A DNA stretch of 64,000 nt from Phanerochaete sordida (taxonomy: Eukaryota; Basidiomycota; Agaricomycetes; Polyporales; Phanerochaetaceae). The position numbers and the translations under genes are program-made. The DNA is taken from positions 46,072 through 110,071 of the forward strand of contig BPQB01000099.1 in the NCBI GenBank assembly GCA_019973155.2, read 5' to 3'. Numbering within the stretch: position 1 is the first letter of the stretch; each line of letters opens with the position of its first letter. This document shows positions 20,527 to 33,642 of this stretch, piece by piece. Under the pieces are notes generated by a model, which saw nothing but the letters and a program-made list of their open reading frames with translations, made no database searches and was not told the origin of the DNA.

Positions 20527-23500
20527 ATGCCGCAGAACACCCACTTTTCACGCCCCACCGCCCCGTGGGACACGCCGCCGCCGACCATCCGCTTCACCGC
20601 CGCGGGCCTCGGCGCGCCCCCGCCCGACAGCGGGGCCCCCACGGACGCAGACGCGCGCCCCGCCGCGCTCGCGCCGCGCGCGGACGCCGCCGCGTCGCCC
20701 CGCCGCAGGCTCGTCCCCAAGAAGAGCCGCCTCGGGCTGCTCGGCGACGCGGCGAAGAACACACTCACCAAGAACACACTCACCAAGAACACGCTCGCCA
20801 AGAACACGCTCACCAAGAACACACTCACCAAGAACACACTCACCAAGAACACACTCACCAAGAACACGCTCGCGCGAACTGCCCCCGCCAGCAGCGCGAA
20901 CAACGACCTCAGCGACGTCGTGCGCCGCGTCGGCGCCGACGGCGCGGGGGGCGGCGGCTTCGACATCTACGTCGACCGCTGCGCGGACGCGGAGGACGCG
21001 AGCATCCTCATGGTCCGCAAGCAGCGCTCGCGCGCGCACCTCGGCGACGTGCAGTGGGCCGGCGCGCCGCTCGGCGACGCGACGAACCGGCGCGCTGGGG
21101 GGCGCGAGGAGACGGCGCACGCACGGGAGCACGTGAAGGAACACGCCAAGGAGAACCGCGGGCTGCTCCGGCTCCCCAAGAGCGACGAGAACGCCAGAGG
21201 CAAGTGGTGGAGCCTCGGCCGCGCGCGCAAGGCGCACCCGCCGCGCGCAAAGAGTACGTCCCCGCCGTCGCGAGAGTCTGCGCATGCTCACCCGTCCCGC
21301 AGCGCCCGAGCCGCTCAGCACGCGCTTCAACTCGCTCGACGCGCGCGCGCTGCTGGGCAGCGACCATAGCGCCGTGCTGCACGCGGAGCCGCCGCCGGTC
21401 CCGCCCAAGGACGTCCCGCCGCCGCCGCCGGTGCGCGCGCGCAGCGGCACGCTAACGTCCGTCTCGACGCTGCGCAGCGCCAGCTCCGAACACGGCGCGC
21501 CCGCGTTACTCGCGTCGTCCACGTTCCTCGCACCGCCCGCACCGCCCGTGCCGCGCGAGGCGCAGGGCTCCGTCGCCCTGCGCGCAATGAAGAGTATGCG
21601 CTCGCTCGCGCGCATCAAGAGCTTCGCGGCCCTCGGCGCGGGCCGGGGCGCAAAGGAAGGCAGCACCAATGAAGGCACCGCAAAGGAAGGCAACACCAAG
21701 GAAGGCAGCACCAAGGAAGGCACCAGCGCGCTCACGCCGAAAGACAAAAAGTCCAAAGTAAAGCCCAAGACGAAAAACGCGAAGCAGGCCGCGCGCACCT
21801 CCGCGAGCAGCTTCGAGGCCGGCGCGCCCGACGCGTGCAGCACGCCGCTCCCGCCCTCGCAGCCGCCGAGCCTCCGCACGCGCGCGAGCAAACTCTCGCT
21901 CGCGGGCCTCCTCCCTGGCACGCTCCGCGGCGCGCGCAGCGGCACCGTGCGCTCGACGGGCAGCCGCGTGTCCTCGACGGCGTCGCGCGCGGGCTCGCCG
22001 CCACCGGGCTCTCCGCACGCGCTGTACGCGCACGCCAACGCGCGGCTCGGCGCCCACCCGGACCTCGCGGCGTGGGCGCGCCCCGCGTCCGCGTACTCCG
22101 TGTCGAGCGGCGCGGCGGACTCGCTGCGCCCGCCGAGCACGACGTCGGGCGGGAGCGTGCGGCTGTCGGTCTCGGTCGAGAGCGCCGGCGCGTCGCTGCG
22201 CTCGGTGCGCTCCCCGCGCAGCTCAACGAGCGCGGCGAGCGTGCGCTGGGACGAGGACGGCCTGCGCGACGTGCGCGCGCAGCGCCGCCGCGAGCGCGAG
22301 GAGCGGCGGCGCGACAGCAAGCACAGCGCGGAGGGCCGCCGCCGCGCGACCGTCGTGGAGATCTTCCCGGAGCTGCGCGACGCGGCGGAGAGGGGCGCTG
22401 GCGAGAGTGCTGGCGAGCCCGAGGCGGAGGCGGCGGGTGTCGCGATGGAAGAGGCCACTGCGGAGGAGCATGGTGGCGACGAGGACGTGGAGCACGGTAC
22501 GCCCCCGAAGAGGGCGCGGCCCCGCCCAATGTCGGAGCAGCTGCTCGTGAAGATGCGTCCCAAGGCCATCTCGGACGACGGCGATGGTGCGTTGTTCGCT
22601 CCGTTGCGTCCCCGCTGTGAACGCTGATCGTCGTTGCTGCTGCAGGTGTTATCTCGATCCTAGACGCCGCGACCAACGACCTTGCGTCGCTCATCAACCG
22701 GCTCGACCTCGAGGCCACCCCCGCGAGCGTCCAGGGCTCCCCCATCCGCCAGCTCCGCGACTCGCCCTCGCTCGCCTCCCTCGGCAGGGTGGCCTGCGAC
22801 AGTCCGACCCAGCCGAAGCAGTGCACACCCGCCCTCGCCGCGCGCGACAGCTTCGCGTCCCTCACCTCGCTGCGCCCGTACGGCCAGATCGCCCGCACGC
22901 ACTCGAACCCCGCCGCGCCGCCGACGCGCCAGCACGCGCTGGACGCCGCGGCGCGCCGGCGGCTCGTCGGCCAGCAGATCGCGCCATGGCACGAGCTCGC
23001 CCTGCAGGTCGCGCCGCGCGCGCACGCAGACGCGCAAGCGACCGTGCGCCCCGCCCGCGCGTCGCACCGCCGCACGGCGACGCCGGGCCCCGAGGACCTC
23101 GCCGCGTTCCAGCCGCTGCGCCCCGCGCCGGCGCCGCGCACGGGGTCCGTCGAGGCGCTGCCCGAGGCGACCCCCGTGCCGGCGCACGCGCCCGCGGCCC
23201 CGACGTCGCAGACGTTCGGCGCGGACGGCGCGGCGTGTAAGCTTGGGAAGAGCCCGGCGCGCGACCTCGGCTACGAGGACGACGCCCCGCCGACGCCGAC
23301 GCCGACCGTCCGGCGGCGCGGCGCGCGCGCGGACAGGGCCTCCGTGCTGTCCGTCATCTGCGACACAGGCGCGGCCCTGCCGCTCCAGGACCTGAAGACG
23401 CTCAGCTTCGCGGGGCCGCTGGCCGGGCTCGAGGCTGATGCTGTGGGCGAGGCGCAGCCCGCGGGGTGCGAAGAGGGCGGCAGCGGGGACACAGAGATTT

Positions 23501-26500
23501 TGGACAAGATGCTCACGCTGAAGCGCCGCGAGCGCGCCCCGTCGCCGGGTCTTCCGCCCTCGACGCCGCTGCCATGTCCCGAAGACGAGCTCGAGCTCGA
23601 GCCCGAAGCACCGCAGCCGACGTTCCGCGCGTCGCTCTTCGATGAATACGACAACGAGGCCGACCTGGACGACGTCTCGGACGAAGAGGACCACACGAAG
23701 AAATCGTTCGACTTCACCGGCGAGCTCCGGCTCCTGACCGAGTCTGGCACGGGCGACCGGCTGAGCTTCGTCGAGCAGCTCGAAAACGCGTTCCGCACGC
23801 CCGCCGACGTATCCCTGGGGCTCCAGTTCGAGCACGACCTCCGCGCGGCGGAGGCACCGCCGCTGCCCGCGCTGCAGCTGAGCCCGCGCGCCGAGTCCGA
23901 GGACGAGACCGTGCCGCACATGGAGCTCTCGACGTGGAACTTCGACACCTCGCCCGAGCAGTCTGTGCGCAACTCGGCGGCGTCGGACACGCTCGACCGC
24001 CTCATGGCCGAGTGCGCCGAGGACATCTGCAGGCAGTACACGGCCGCGCAGAAAGGCCAGGGCACCATGCGCTCCAAAGAGTCCGACGGCAAGCTGAACA
24101 GGAGCTTCAAGTTCGGCGGCCGGCCGTCCATCCCGGACTCCCTCGAGGAGAGCGCAGAGCTCACGCCGCTCACGTTGTCCGACATCATCCCGCCGGTGCC
24201 GTCCGTCTCCCATTCGCGTTCGCCGTCCCGGTCGTCCTTGATGGACAGCGACAACTCTGTCCTCAAGTCGATCCTCGGCAAGGCGTACGAGGAAGACAAC
24301 TCGGTCATCGATTCCATTGTCGCTCGTGCCCACGCTGGAGCGGCTGTACCTCGGCCTAGGCTCGACTCCGACTCCAGCTCAAGGCGTCGCGCACGCGAGT
24401 CTCTGGCACTGTCCCCCGCTTCCACTCATTCGAGGAACTCATCCGAGCTCAGCTTCAAGGGCTTCGAGTCCTTCGCCGAGGTGCGCAGAGGCTTCGAGTT
24501 CCACCCAAACAGGCCTGCGTTCTATCCTCCCCCCGGTGCCCCCAAACCGTGGCACGGCCGGTACGAGTCTGAGTACAGCGTTGCCACGGTCTCGTCGTAC
24601 GGCGCGACCCTCGATCCTGGCGCTGTAGACCCCTTCGGCTACGCCCCGAGCCGCCCCGTGTCCATCGGAGAAGAAACATCGTTCTCGATGACGGTCGAGG
24701 ACACGTTCTCGTTCCTGAAGAAGGGCCCCCAGCGCCAGCGCGTCGACAGCGACGCCTCGAGCTTCTACTTCCGTCCGGGCGCGGCTCGCGGGCTCCGGCG
24801 TAACGACTCGGGCTCGTCCGCCCGCGACGCCTGCCCGCCGATCAGCATCTACAACCGCGGCTTCGGCGCGCACCGCAGGAACGACTCCAACACCAGCATG
24901 AGCTCCGTCGCCCGGTCCTACGCCAACGGCAACCGGGCCTCGTGGGCGCGGCACCGGCACCAGCCCTCGACGGACTCGATCTTCGAGGAGTCACCCGCAT
25001 CCAACGGCGGGCGCCCCGGCCTCGGCGACAAGATGTTCGACAGGATGGACTACGGTATGCCGCTGCCGGCCATCACGGCTTCGCCGACAGGCAGCGCGTT
25101 CAGCAGCGACCCCGACTCGAGCCAGCTCGGCTCGGACATCTGTCAGCAGTTCAGCAGCCAGGCCGTGTCCTACGACTCGATCTTCGACGGGCAGCGGACC
25201 TCAGTCGCAGACTCCATCCTCGAGAAGACCGGCGCACCGGCCTCGCACGATGCGACAGATGACGTCTTCAGTTTCGACGCTGCCCGCCCGAACCAAGCTG
25301 CGTTCTCGCGGATCAACCAGTTCAGGCCGATCTCGATGATGAGCACGACGAGTGGACATTCGATCCCTCAGGAAGGAGACACTATGATCTCGGTGAGTAG
25401 GTCGCTGGCCCACCCTTAGAGCGAGACTGAGACATCTTCAGATGATTGGTGGAGGTCATGTCCGTCGCCGCTCAATCGACTCCCGCATCGACGGCTCTCC
25501 CTGCATCAAGCTCGAGCGGAAGGAGCGCAAGAAGCACACTGCCCTCCAGCATCTTGCCCGTGTCCTCCAGTATGACCAGGGCCCAGACGAGCTCCCTTCG
25601 AACCTCGTAGACCGGTTCTCCAAGATTTCGCCGGCAAAGGTCATTCTCCCCAAGCCGTCTATCGCCTCGACGTCGTCGTTCCAGTTTGGGTCGGACCAAA
25701 TGATCAAGCCGGGCAAAGGGCTTCTGGAGCGGCAGAATTTAGAGGAAAACGCAGTCAAGGCACAGAGTGAGATCATCGCATCCCGTGAGTGTACCGTGCC
25801 AACTTCGGCTCTCTCGTCCGCTCACAATGAACGTATAGTGGAGACAAAGCCAGTGTTTACTCGTCCAAACCCTGTCGGTCGCTCCCGTTCCAGCACTGTT
25901 ACAAGCTCTGGCGGCGACACGCCTCCGCTCTCGGCGTCCGACAGCTCTTCAGAATACAGCGGCTCGCAGTCGAGCATCGACCTCGGTCACATTGATAAAA
26001 TGCTCACGGCCGCCACTGCGCCGACGCGTGGTCTTGCAAGGGCCCGCTCCATGCGAATGCGGGCACGCGGTACCGGTCATCGTCGGCGCATGTCGAGTAT
26101 TCGGCTGTCCCAGTCGTCCGTGTACGAGACCATCGAGGAGGAAGTGTTTTCGAGCTCACCGTCGCCTGCGAAGCCCGCGATGAGTGTCATCATCTCCGAC
26201 CACGAAACGAGCATGTCCAAGGAGGTCTCCCTGTCTCGGGCAGACTCGGTTTACATCGTCGGAGATGAAGAAGACGGTATCATCGCCCTGCGCAAGTACT
26301 GGGCTCTCCGCGACGAGGTCGAGGAGACCGTTGAAGAAAGCAAGAAAGCGTGGTCGGACACGCCATTCTCTAACTTTGCCATGCAATGTAAGCACCTCTC
26401 TTTCCCTGCCGAATCCCCAGTCTCATTCTGCCGCCAGCGTTCGATCCTCCGAAGACTCTGTCAGGCATGCAAGCGCTGCTCGAGCACTCGCAAAAGAGCT

Positions 26501-27154
26501 ACGGCCCGCTATCCTCCGAGTTCCTCGTCCACCGCGTGCGCTCGCGCACCTCATCGCGCGCCACGCCGTACCCCGTGCGTGCGCGCCGCGGCTCCAACCC
26601 GACCGAGCACCAGGCGCACGCCGAGCCCCCCAGCAAGAGCAGGCCGTTCGCCTCGCCGCGGAACTCCCTGCACGACTCGTTCAGCGCGATCTCCATCAAC
26701 CCGGCCATGCCCGTGTTCTCGCCGCCGCCGGTCCCGTCGGTGCGCAAGCAGGCATCAAAGGGCGACACAGCGAAGACCGCGAACGGCGTCCCACGCCCGC
26801 GCGTCACGTCGAGCACGCGTCGTGCCGCGCTCGGGTGGTCGAAGCGGAACGCCAAAGAGAACGTGAACGCGAGCACGGCTAAGAGCACGGGCACCGTCAA
26901 GTCGGGAGCTGCGATGTCGAACGCTGGTACCACCAAGTCGAACACTGGCGCTGTAAAATCGAGCACAAGCAGCGCACACGCGAAGGAGAATGCTGGGACG
27001 ATCTTCAGGTGTGTATCTCGTGTTTCTCATGAAGGATTGGAGCTGACTCGTCAATAGCGCTAGCGATTCGCTGAGGATTACTCGCCCCCGCCCACGAGGC
27101 AGACTAGCGGCAGCTCGCGCTAGTGCAAATCGTGCACCGCTGACTGCTGCCTAA
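20527..27154 (+). CDS. Very large Ser/Pro-rich low-complexity protein (2105 aa, 7 exons)
   Basis: Exons 20527-21253, 21303-22586, 22646-25392, 25442-25784, 25839-26387, 26438-27008 and 27058-27154 stay in phase throughout. The intron at 25785-25838 is a multiple of three and has no stop, so its retention would go unnoticed. No enzymatic domain is visible. Features in order: (KNTLT)8 at residues ~77-116, KEG(S/N)T repeats (~440-460), acidic and Ser-rich segments with many RxxS/SP sites suggestive of kinase targets, repeated 'DSIFxx' and 'RxNDSxSS' pieces around 1400-1600, a compact region SKISPAKVILPKP (exon 4), a conserved-looking block GIIALRKYWALRDEVEE, and a basic tail ending LRITRPRPRGRLAA. 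This layout suggests a phospho-regulated scaffold. I recall only uncharacterised basidiomycete proteins of this type. The first 2 kb is extremely GC-rich. Confidence 0.82.
20755..20874 (+). repeat. 15-bp coding minisatellite, 8 units
   Basis: Unit AAGAACACACTCACC repeated eight times with a few third-position changes (ACG/ACA, GCC/ACC), in frame in the Ser/Pro-rich protein and encoding KNTLT or KNTLA. Length polymorphism would leave the frame open. Confidence 0.9.
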
Positions 27155-28309
27155 ACAGCCGTCGAGAAGTTGAAGAAAACTAAACACGTGACCTCTCACT
27201 GCCCTCCGATAATCCGTCGCCGTCGTATCGCACGTCGTACGCCAGGCGATTGTACCGGTGGCAGCACCCCTATGCCATGTACATACCCATCTATGCCCCG
27301 TCATTTTCGATCTTGCTGCATCTCCCCCTAACTATTCGCTATTCGTCTTGACTCATTGCTTCACATCTCCGCATCGCCACTTTGTCACCGCGATGGCGAC
27401 GGCTCATCCCAATCGAACTTTCGCCTCTGCTTGCTGTCCTCTGCGCCATCGACCTGAATCTGTACCACGGCCCGTGTATACCTGTTCTCATATGCCCGTG
27501 ACTATGTATTGCTCTGAAGTGTTTTGTATCACGCGAGACTCGATGTCTCGCGCTGCGTTCGTCGTGTTGTATAGTTCGTTGAACGAATGTATATGATTCC
27601 TCGTGTCCACCGAGCGGCGAGGCAGCTCGTCGCCCAAGTCGTCGCCCGTAGAGTTGGCCGGGGAATCTGTGAGTCCTCTCGTCGTTCTCGGACGCTGACG
27701 TCTTCGCGCCCTTGTAGCATGACTTCCAGGATTCTCATGCACGGGCTGTATGGCCTCTCCCGCGGTCCAAACAGGCATATCTCAACATGCCCAGTCCTCG
27801 TTGCCGTAGCCGCACGGCGCCGATTCCGACTCAGATGGTCGGTTCTTCGGCCAGCGAGCTCAGGGTTACGCTCCCTGTCATCATCAGTCTATAACCGTTG
27901 ACCATCCACAGGGCTCGTGCGCATCTATCTGGCCTGATTTGCATCACCACGATTACGCTCACGGCGTGATGCCGGCCTTTGTCCTCCTTCACTCGTGGTG
28001 TGGTGCCTGGCGCGAACTCCTGGACGCGTCCGCGAGTCGCACGTCAAGTCATGCACGCATCGGGTCCGCACGTACGATACCCACAGCGTCCGGATACGGC
28101 TGCATCTGCGCGAGAAGAGCAACGGAGGTCGACAAATGAAGGGAATGTGCCCGCGGTCACGTCCGCTGGCTGTACTCGCGTCGTCGGCTGCGACGCGTGA
28201 TTGACGGCACCTGCGCGTATAAAAGCACTCGCAGGTCGGCGTTCAACATTATATTCAATCTTAAAGTCAAGTTTCAGAGTCCCGCCGTACACCCACGACC
28301 AGAAGAGAC
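27155..28309. other. Intergenic, includes copied AKR promoter
   Basis: 3' flank of the Ser/Pro-rich gene, then from about 27960 the promoter block shared with AKR2. Nothing else supported between 27155 and 27950. Confidence 0.5.
28218..28224 (+). promoter_or_regulatory. TATA box of AKR3
   Basis: TATAAAA 86 bp upstream of the AKR3 ATG, within a block duplicated at AKR2. Confidence 0.75.
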
Positions 28310-29752
28310 ATGGCTTCCACTATTCCTACCTTCACGCTGAACAACGGCGTCCAGATGCCTGGCATCGGTGCCGGGTGCGTTCGAACTCGTCCTCCGCTGT
28401 GTTGGCCGCCACTGACGGCGTGGCCGCGCGCAGCTCTTGGCTGGGCATCGCCGCCAATCCCGCGGACGCGAAAGACATATGTTTGAACGCGCTCAAGGTG
28501 CGCCGTGCATCCCTATCCCAGCCCACGATGTACTGAGCGGGGCACGAACGCAGGCTGGATACCGTCACATCGATACTGTGGGTCGTCCCGTGCTTTCCCG
28601 CAAGGAATCGGGCTCTGACAGGACCTTTCGCAGGCACCCGGCTACGGTGGGCTCTCAACCCCCTGTTCGCACACCTGTTAACCTGACTGGTATACCCTTC
28701 TAGGTAACGAGCAGTACATTGGCGAAGCGGTGCGCGAGTCCGGCGTCCCGCGCGACGAAGTTTTCATCTGCACGAAGCTTGGGTAAGTCTCCTCCACACC
28801 ATGCCCACCTGACCGGTCGCTGATCCGCCACAGACACTTCCACGACGTCCGCGGCGCGCTCGATGCCTCGCTCAAGGCGCTCGATACCGAGTACATCGAC
28901 CTGTACCTCCTGCACTGGCCGCAGACGAGCGAGCTCCGTATGTCACCTGATTCGTGCATTATCTTAGAATAACACGTCGTTGACATCCGTAGCGGCGCCT
29001 GGCCCATTCTTCGGGCGCATCCTGGCGTTCGATGAGCACCCAAACTTTGTCGACGCTTGGCGCGAAATGGAGGGACTCCTCGAGAGCGGTGGGCCCCTTC
29101 GCTCTCACGTCCCTTACCCCAATCTGACCGACATCTGTAGGGAAAGTGCGCGCGATTGGCGTGTCGAACTTCTCCGCCAAGAACCTCGAGATCCTGTTAG
29201 ACTCGTGCAAGGTTGTCCCGGCGGTGAACCAGGTCGAAGTGCACGTGTGCCTGCCGCAGCGCGATCTGCAGACGTACTGCCGCGAGAAGGGGATCCTGCT
29301 CACGGCGTACTCGCCGCTCGGTGCGTCCCTTCCTTCAGCGCTCGAAGGTAGCTGATGCAGAAATTGCTTCAGGCCAGGGCAACGCGTCATTCTTCAACGA
29401 CGCCGATATCACCGCCATCGCAAAGAAGCACAGCGCGACGCCTGCCCAGGTTGCGCTCAGCTGGCTCGTGCAGCGCGGCACGCCGCCCGTCGTGAAGAGC
29501 GTGCGCATCGAGCGCATGCGCGAGAATCTCGGAGTACGTCCACAGCCTGACCCGCGCCCGGAACGTTCCCGCTGAAGAACCATACAGCTTGTTACGCTAT
29601 CCCCAGCGGAGACCCAGGCCGTCGAGGACATCTGCAAGAAACCTGGGATGCACCGCACGCTTGTGCACAACACGCCCGATGGCAGTGTGTTTGGGTGGAC
29701 GTACGAGCAGCTGGGGTGGCCGTTTGAGATCGGGGGCGCCGTGCGCGGGTGA
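28310..29752 (+). CDS. Aldo-keto reductase AKR3 (316 aa, 10 exons)
   Basis: Exons 28310-28374, 28434-28497, 28554-28577, 28634-28646, 28704-28782, 28834-28937, 28993-29088, 29141-29320, 29373-29533 and 29588-29752. Tetrad at the classical family positions: Asp50, Tyr55, Lys80, His109 (GYRHIDTAPGY, ICTKLG, LYLLHWP). Other family motifs: [39 protein letters not shown] and a tail [11 protein letters not shown]. The Lys is followed by LG rather than the LW of AKR1. Intact sister of pseudogene AKR2; the two share introns, promoter and ~100 bp of 3' flank. It converges on triple-module gene C, whose stop codon is 452 bp away. Cytosolic NADPH-dependent reductase of unknown substrate. Confidence 0.9.
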
Positions 29753-30203
29753 AGGATAGCGTTGTGCGCAGGATCATGAACTCAGATGTGTGCGTAGTTG
29801 TGAGTCAATACGAGCATTCTGTGCCCTGTGTCTCGTATGCACGAGAACGTCGTGCATTTTTTGGTGCACATCCAAGTACGAAGTGCTCATCGACTCTCTT
29901 CCAGGCGCGGTGCAGCTGCAGGATCGTGGAAGGTGGCAAGGACCGCACATGTATGGGCACGGCCTGCAGCGCACCCGGCGTGTAAGCGAGAAACTGCCTT
30001 GCTAGTTCAGCCCGCAGAGGTATGCCACTGGGGTTCAGGGGATGGCACGTGACAGACAGCCGACGCTGGACGTTGCGCTCGGCCTGCTTTCGAGGCTCAG
30101 AGACAAAGAAATAAGGGAGCGCATAAAAGCTCGTGTGTGCATACAACGACGCAAGGCTTCAGAGTGAGGCCGGGAGACGGCATCCAACGACACGCCATTG
30201 GAA
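29753..30203. other. Convergent 3' intergenic of AKR3 and gene C
   Basis: 450 bp between two stop codons on opposite strands. First ~100 bp matches the 3' flank of AKR2. No gene. Confidence 0.6.
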
Positions 30204-31947
30204 CTACTCAAGAGAACTGCCATCCAAGTCTCCTGTGCCGCCCGCGCGACACAGCCTGGAATTTCGCTGTCGGGCGCGCTTTCTGGCCACATAGTGCTGC
30301 AGCATCGCTTCCGACGCCCAGTCGTCCTCGTACTGCGCAAGGCCCGGCTGTATCTTCCGCGCCTAGGGAAAATCCGCCCGGTGAGCGCACCGTCTGCAGC
30401 CGTGCATTTGCAGCGACGCTTACCACCTCAAAAATCTGCCCGAGGAGTGCGCGCGGAGTCATTCTGACGGGCATGTTGAAATTGTAGTGCGCTTCGCCCG
30501 CAGAGTAGCGTATGGTGTCCTGTCGGGTGAGCGTGAGGGTGCAAGCACCGCAATTGAACGAGAGCGTACCATGTAGTTGTGGTAGAGCGCCCTCTTGGAT
30601 CCGTCGGGGTCGGGATCGCCGAGGCCCATCGCGGCGCGAAGCTTGGATCCGCTCAACTCACCGCGGGCTGGGCACGCTGGCCTTGGAATTGTGGTAGGTG
30701 ACCTCGGCGGTATTGGATTAGCGGCGTGAACGCTCTCAGCAAGCCTCAAAAAATGGCGCTGGTGGTCGTAGTGAGCCCGCAAGAGCTCAACTGTCAGCCA
30801 ATTGTTCTCGTATTGTGCGAGTCCAGGTTGGACCGCACGGGCCTTCGCGAGATGCGGTCAGCACTTCATCGGCAGCTGTTGGTCTGTACGGAGCTTACGA
30901 TTCTGACGGCGAAGTCGAGCTGCGAACGCTGCACGCGGCTGAACGTCGTGTCGTAGGTGAAACCCGCCCCATTTGCGGCCATGCGTACGGCCGCCTGGGC
31001 GCAAGGGTTCAGAACGGAGTGCGGGCCTAGCGTGCGAGCGACGGCGTACTACATATTTGTCGTAGAGCGCCTGCTTCGCGCCGTCTCGGTCCGCACCGTC
31101 GAGACCCAAGACGTGCTTGATCTTCAGCCAACGCGTGTCCGAACTACTTTTGCGGAGCCAGTTTGGACTGCGTATGAGCGTACTCTCAGGGACCGGTGGG
31201 TCTACTTTATCATTGTCTATCAATAGTTTGGGCCAGTCAGCCGCTCTCCCAGTGGTATCACTAGTCGGACATACCCTCTCGGTTCTCCTCATCACGCCCT
31301 ATGCTCGTCAGACTGCGAACGTCGCTCCTGCGGGGTAAATACTGCCGCAAGAGCTCCTCTGTCGCCCAATTATTCTTGTAGCGAGCGAGACCCTTTGCCA
31401 GGAGCCGAGCCTGTATGAGTACAGCGCATGAGAACGAGAACACCACTCGTCAGCGTGTCAGGAGAAAGCAAACATACCGCTTCGCACACCCTCTGTAGCT
31501 CCTTGGGCGTGACGTCCACGTTGCCGCGCAGCACGTCGGACCCGAGGAGCTGTTTGGCACATATGCGCACAACGACCTGACAATGTGGGATGTCTAAGCG
31601 TCGAGGTACAGAACCTGCAGATGGAAGCGTACGCACATAGTATATCATGTACAACACTTGCTTCGCGCCCGTCTCGCCAAGTCCCATCGCGTTCCGGACC
31701 TGCGTCATACTCGTGGGGCCATCCAGTAGTACCGCTGGCCGCGGGATATGGCCGGACCTGCGACCAGGTTTCGTGCAACCTGCTCTTCTTTCTAATCGCG
31801 CGATCAGGGCCCGGGATTGCTTGGCTGCGAGACACACCGGTCAGTACGTCGGGAAGGCGAAGCCGGGTGAGACGTACGTAGCGTAACAGTCTGCTCAGTT
31901 GAGGCTTCCGTACTTTTCGTCGCGCTCTCAGACAAGGACCTGGCCAT
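30204..31947 (-). CDS. Triple-module protein C (427 aa, 9 exons), function unknown
   Basis: Exons 31947-31878, 31824-31637, 31576-31478, 31410-31275, 31216-31050, 30994-30899, 30842-30570, 30519-30424 and 30362-30204 give an unbroken 427-codon frame. After a short Ser/Thr-rich start and a basic linker the protein consists of three copies of a ~90-residue module. Each copy has segment a (MGLGxPDPxG[AS]KxxLYxxY), segment b (AVRxAA, 32-33 aa) and segment c (ARxxxPGLAQYENxWAT then EELL). Introns fall between a and b and between b and c in every copy. Linkers carry IPRPA motifs. The all-helical, W- and Y-anchored pattern suggests small helical bundles, perhaps DNA- or protein-binding. I recall similar sequences only as uncharacterised basidiomycete proteins. 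Gene D is an inverted paralogue. The gene is convergent with AKR3. Confidence 0.8.
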
Positions 31948-32818
31948 CGTCGTGAGTATCGCGCGGCGACGGGTGATATGCGGACCCGGCAAGTGACTGC
32001 CTGCCGCAACGTGGCACGGGAGGTGATAGCTCTGGCGTGCAAAACGTGCTGCCCTGGTCATTTTGTCACGCAAAAAGGTACATGTCAAGTCAAGAGTGAG
32101 TATCTGCCGTCGCAGTACGACGAGAAAATGTACCCACCTCTGTCCAATGGTCAGAAGCATTGAATGTTCAATATGGGGACGAGTCCAAAATCCGACTCAG
32201 AATTATCTGGCCAAAACATGTTTCTTATCAGCTCACGCAGGTATCTTCGCATTTCTAAGCCTCACTTACAAACCAGTTGCAGTCAGAAGGTGGTCAAGGT
32301 GATGATGAGGTCCCAGCCGTCCCGCAGCCTGTAGGGCCTGCTGCAGCCTGCAGGCACTTGGGGAACTCCGCTTGATCTCCGAAGGTCCGCTGGCAGTTTT
32401 TGTTGATTCTCCGACACATCTGGGTTTGGAGTACTTCAGACTTTGAGTCCTCGACTTCTCGACGCCTTGTCCGCAACTGCAGGCTCATGACTTGATGTGG
32501 CAGATCGAGGCATGTTCATACACTTCTCCTCTGCGTCTGCTGACACAAAAATCCACAGACATTACAAAAGGTGTATAGAGTTGAAACTTGAAAATTCACC
32601 GGTACGAACATCTCAGACGCAGACATCGGGCTGTTACCGTGAAGTACGGCAACGACCCGTTCGATGATGACCAGAACTCAGTCGTCTACCAGAATACACC
32701 TCAGTATCGCTACTGATCCAGACCAATCCGCTTGTCTGGCAACTTCGGACGACCATCAGCAGCGCGTTTATCAGAGGTTTGGCAAAGACGGATGCACCAG
32801 ACCCTCATAGAAGTACGT
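31948..32818. other. Intergenic upstream of gene C
   Basis: No supported gene. A short plus-strand frame ending near 32716 has protein-like composition (KYGNDPFDDDQN) but no start or partner exon. Confidence 0.4.
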
Positions 32819-33010
32819 CTACGCCTGCTGGAGCTCGTCGACCCAGACGACGCGCCCGCCGGGGAGCGCGAGCACGTTCCGCCCGTGGACGTCGCCGTGC
32901 GCGACGTACGCCGTGTGGACGCGGCACAGCGCGCGCAGCGCCGCGTCCGCGCGCGGGGGCGTGGCCGTCGCCGTGTTCAGCTGATGCGCGCCGGCGAAGT
33001 GCTCACCATG
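32819..33010 (-). pseudogene. Fragment of a protein-kinase-like domain
   Basis: One minus-strand frame reads ALRALCRVHTAYVAHGDVHG, then RNVLALPGGRVVWVDE. HGDVxxRNVL resembles the catalytic loop (HGDxxxxN) and VVWVD the DFG-equivalent of the divergent kinase-like proteins abundant in agaricomycetes. Only ~60 residues are present; a stop follows within a few codons and another lies upstream in frame. Neighbouring frames to 33297 are open but show no kinase N-lobe, so this is a remnant. Confidence 0.55.
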
Positions 33011-33642
33011 GGTGCCGCTAGCTGGTCATGATCAAGTTTACGACGACGCGAGCGGAGGCCCCGTAGGCGCTTGGCGCTGGGAGCACTGCGATTGCTCTCC
33101 GAACTTCCGCTTGGCGGGCTGTCTTCCCCGTATTTGATCTTCGACGTGCGCTCCTTCCATGCTGGCAACCGCAGAAAAAGCAACCTGCATCTCAGCAAGC
33201 CAGACCGCCTGAAAGTAAGAAAGCCTCTTGCATTTCCTTCCAAGTCGTATTGCCTGACCGTGTCGAGCTCAAGGTCATTGCCTCGGTACCAGCTCACCTA
33301 CTCATTAGAATAATACAGGGTTACCTCTGGCATCGAAGACAACCAGGATTCAGTTAATAGCGGCGGCAATACAGCCCTAACGCGCCCAGAAGAATTATTT
33401 GTGATCCAACTCCGGGTATGCGATAGACGTAGAAATTGCTGGACCTTGGCGACCACTTTGGAGGGGAAACAGGTCCCACACTACGTGAATAGCAGGCGCA
33501 AGTGCACCAGCCACAAGAACGGTAGGTATGTAGCAAAGCAAAACGGTCCATTGTTCTGACAAGGAAGGCCACAGAAGCGAGATATGCGTGCGCTACTTAT
33601 GGAGAAATGCAGCAGTCTCCACAACATCCCGTTCGAAGTAGC
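33011..33642. other. Intergenic
   Basis: Open frames on both strands, no phase-consistent model or recognisable motif. Confidence 0.4.

Noticed and set aside
20548..22569. 673-codon minus-strand open frame
   Set aside because: Antisense of exons 1-2 of the Ser/Pro-rich gene; crosses its introns without splice sites and translates the minisatellite into a GECVL-type repeat with no other support.
22660..24333. 557-codon minus-strand open frame
   Set aside because: Antisense of exon 3 of the same gene; Arg/Ala-rich shadow caused by GC-rich codon positions.
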